Assembly: GCA_021835265.1 (NCBI GenBank)
Contig: JAKBQK010000035.1
Span: forward strand, 1-5,987
DNA: 5,987 bases
Direction: 5' to 3'
Source: Thermoplasmata archaeon
Lineage (GTDB): Archaea > Thermoplasmatota > Thermoplasmata > Thermoplasmatales > Thermoplasmataceae
The first letter of the stretch is position 1. Every line of letters begins with the position of its first letter. This document shows, one piece after another, positions 4,542 to 5,987 of the stretch. The notes beneath the pieces are model-generated. The model did not search any database. It saw only the letters and a list, made by a program, of their open reading frames with translations, and was not told the origin of the DNA. The translations under genes and the position numbers were made by a program.

Positions 4542-5987
4542 ACTGGATTCCTTTTCTTTATCGTTTCAAGCACTTCGTCCACAGAATCAAATGGTGGGAG
4601 ACATTCTGTTAGAGTACAGACTACGATCTTCTGGTTGCTCTCTCTAAGGGCATTGGTAACATCCTCCCTTGCCGCCGAAGGGTATGAAAGCACCAGTCTT
4701 GGATTGTAACTCTTTAAAAGCTTCTTTCTGTTAGAAACCAGGTTGTCTTTCGGTAGTACGATATCGAAAGAAGGGCCCAGCGCAAAATCTATTCCGCAGA
4801 TCATGAAAAGACTGTAAAACGGGGAAGATGTGATCGATTCACCAATTGATTCTGCCAGTTCCTCAGCTCTGTTCATCATATCGGGATCCCCAAAAACTGT
4901 GGCAAAATATAACAGGTTGTTAAGAGAAAAAGAATTTCCGCTTGGGATTGCACCGTCATGGTACTCTTTCAGCTTTACCGGTGCGTCAGTCATTTCTGTA
5001 TTGAAATAACCGCCTTCCTTTGACCAGAAATTCTTATCCTGATAGGATTGCAGTTTCCTAGCTGTTTGCAGGTATTCGTCGTGGCCGGAAACCTGGTAAA
5101 GTTCAATGAAACCGGCAATGCAAAATGCATAGTCATCCACAAAGCCCGGTATTTCTGCACTGGAATGGCTAAATCTGTGAAGAATTCTTCCACTACCGTC
5201 TATCATTTTCTTTGACAGGAACTCAGCTATTCCTGAAGCGGATTCAATAAAGACCTTGCCGTTGGTTACCCTGTATGCCTTTGCCAGGGCCCATAGAAGA
5301 AGACCATTCATATCCGAAATTATTTTCTCGTCTCTACCAGGTCTTATACGTTTCTCCCTTTCATTTTTGAGCTTTTTCCTGGATCTTTCTATTATTTCTT
5401 CGACCTGAACTTCAGTAATTGCAAATTTAACGGCAGCTTCATCTATGTTATGTTCCTTGAAGAGAATATTTCTGCCGAGGAGCCTGCCTGTTGCCTCCTC
5501 ATGATAGTTTCCATCAGGAGTGCAACCGAAAACATACGAGAACAGTGCCGCATCCTCCTCCCCTAAAACCCTGATCAATTCAGGAACAGTCCATGTGTAA
5601 AACCTGCCCTCCTCGCCCTCACTGTCAGCATCCAGGGCGGTATAATAACCACCTGACATGTCCCTCATTTCATTATTGAGGAATTCCACTGTTCTGGTCA
5701 TGGCGGTGCTGTAATCTTTCTTGCCTGTAACATGAAAAGCCTCCGATAGAGCTGCCAGGATCATGGCCTGGTCATACAGCATTTTTTCAAAATGAGGAAG
5801 TTTCCATTCTGCATCCGTTGAGTATCGGTGAAAACCGAAACCTATCTGATCATTGATGCCACCGTTTAAGATATGATCCAAAGTTGTTTTTACCATATCA
5901 ATTGCTTCATTATCATGATAGCGATAGAAATACCTCATCAGAAAGAGCAGATAATGTGGTGATGGGAATTTAGGGGAATAACCAAAC
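4538..5987 (-). CDS. YyaL/SPATA20-type protein (thioredoxin-like DUF255 plus alpha/alpha barrel), 5' part missing
   Basis: The visible 482 codons are the C-terminal part of a protein that normally has about 650-700 residues. The N-terminal thioredoxin-like DUF255 domain, with its usual cysteine motif, lies beyond the right edge. The frame is open to the edge and codes FGYSPKFPSPHYLLFL before the ATG at 5938, matching the conserved GGFG-PKFP-P motif of the family, so that ATG is internal, not the start. Further hallmarks follow from the edge inward: GGINDQIGFGFHRYSTD, PHFEKMLYDQA, GGYYTALDADSEGEEG with FYTW, RPGRDEKIISDMNGL, FVDDYAF, and HDGAIPSGNS. A C-terminal VVCTLTECLPP also matches the family ending. 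The barrel resembles those of N-acylglucosamine 2-epimerase-like glycan enzymes. The true activity is unproven. No signal peptide can be judged because the start is absent. Confidence 0.95.
   Translation of the reverse strand, partial: FGYSPKFPSPHYLLFLMRYFYRYHDNEAIDMVKTTLDHILNGGINDQIGFGFHRYSTDAEWKLPHFEKMLYDQAMILAALSEAFHVTGKKDYSTAMTRTVEFLNNEMRDMSGGYYTALDADSEGEEGRFYTWTVPELIRVLGEEDAALFSYVFGCTPDGNYHEEATGRLLGRNILFKEHNIDEAAVKFAITEVQVEEIIERSRKKLKNEREKRIRPGRDEKIISDMNGLLLWALAKAYRVTNGKVFIESASGIAEFLSKKMIDGSGRILHRFSHSSAEIPGFVDDYAFCIAGFIELYQVSGHDEYLQTARKLQSYQDKNFWSKEGGYFNTEMTDAPVKLKEYHDGAIPSGNSFSLNNLLYFATVFGDPDMMNRAEELAESIGESITSSPFYSLFMICGIDFALGPSFDIVLPKDNLVSNRKKLLKSYNPRLVLSYPSAAREDVTNALRESNQKIVVCTLTECLPPFDSVDEVLETIKKRNPV

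Noticed and set aside
4990..5193. Minus-strand 67-codon frame inside the YyaL-type gene
   Set aside because: It overlaps conserved family motifs in another frame of the same strand, so it is a shadow.
4538..5938. Start of the YyaL-type gene at ATG 5938
   Set aside because: The frame is open upstream to the window edge and encodes the conserved PKFP motif, so this ATG is an internal methionine.
1..5987. Search for CRISPR arrays, insertion sequences, integrases and defence genes
   Set aside because: No regularly spaced repeats, no transposase-like frames and no terminal inverted repeats with target duplications could be found by reading the window.

Overview
The window looks like chromosomal DNA of an acidophilic archaeon of the Thermoplasmata (Thermoplasma/Ferroplasma/Cuniculiplasma-like). 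Three things support this: a large secreted thermopsin-family (peptidase A5) protein with the C-terminal beta-sandwich repeats common in that group, an archaeal class II tRNA-Ser without an encoded CCA, and genes whose A/T-rich TATA elements lie about 25-30 bases before the start codon, as expected for leaderless transcripts. The assignment is inferred from family content only, because no marker gene such as rRNA is present.

Layout. Bases 1-58 may hold the start of a minus-strand gene running off the left edge (weak). Bases 159-578 carry a plus-strand unknown gene that appears to be cut by one in-frame TAA. Bases 579-861 are an A/T-rich convergent intergenic region with a strong orphan TATA-like element and a perfect 8-bp inverted repeat. 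Bases 862-3345 (minus) encode an 827-residue membrane-anchored thermopsin homologue. Bases 3346-3683 hold its promoter and otherwise no convincing gene. Bases 3684-3764 (minus) are tRNA-Ser(GCU), and directly abutting its 5' end, at 3765-3926 (minus), is a 53-residue acidic small protein. Diverging from that, 4020-4541 (plus) encodes a five-helix membrane protein resembling CcdC/DUF1453. It converges on, and overlaps by four bases, the 3' part of a YyaL/SPATA20-type gene (4538 to beyond the right edge, minus).

The right part (about 3765-5987) is compactly packed, has visibly higher G+C and looks like conserved chromosome. The left part, on the 3' side of the tRNA, is A/T-rich and loosely packed, with a large surface protein and at least one apparently broken gene, and looks more like a variable region. 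I do not see a new multi-gene system. The most unusual items are the small-protein/tRNA dicistron with zero spacing, the interrupted unknown gene, and the orphan promoter plus palindrome downstream of the thermopsin gene.
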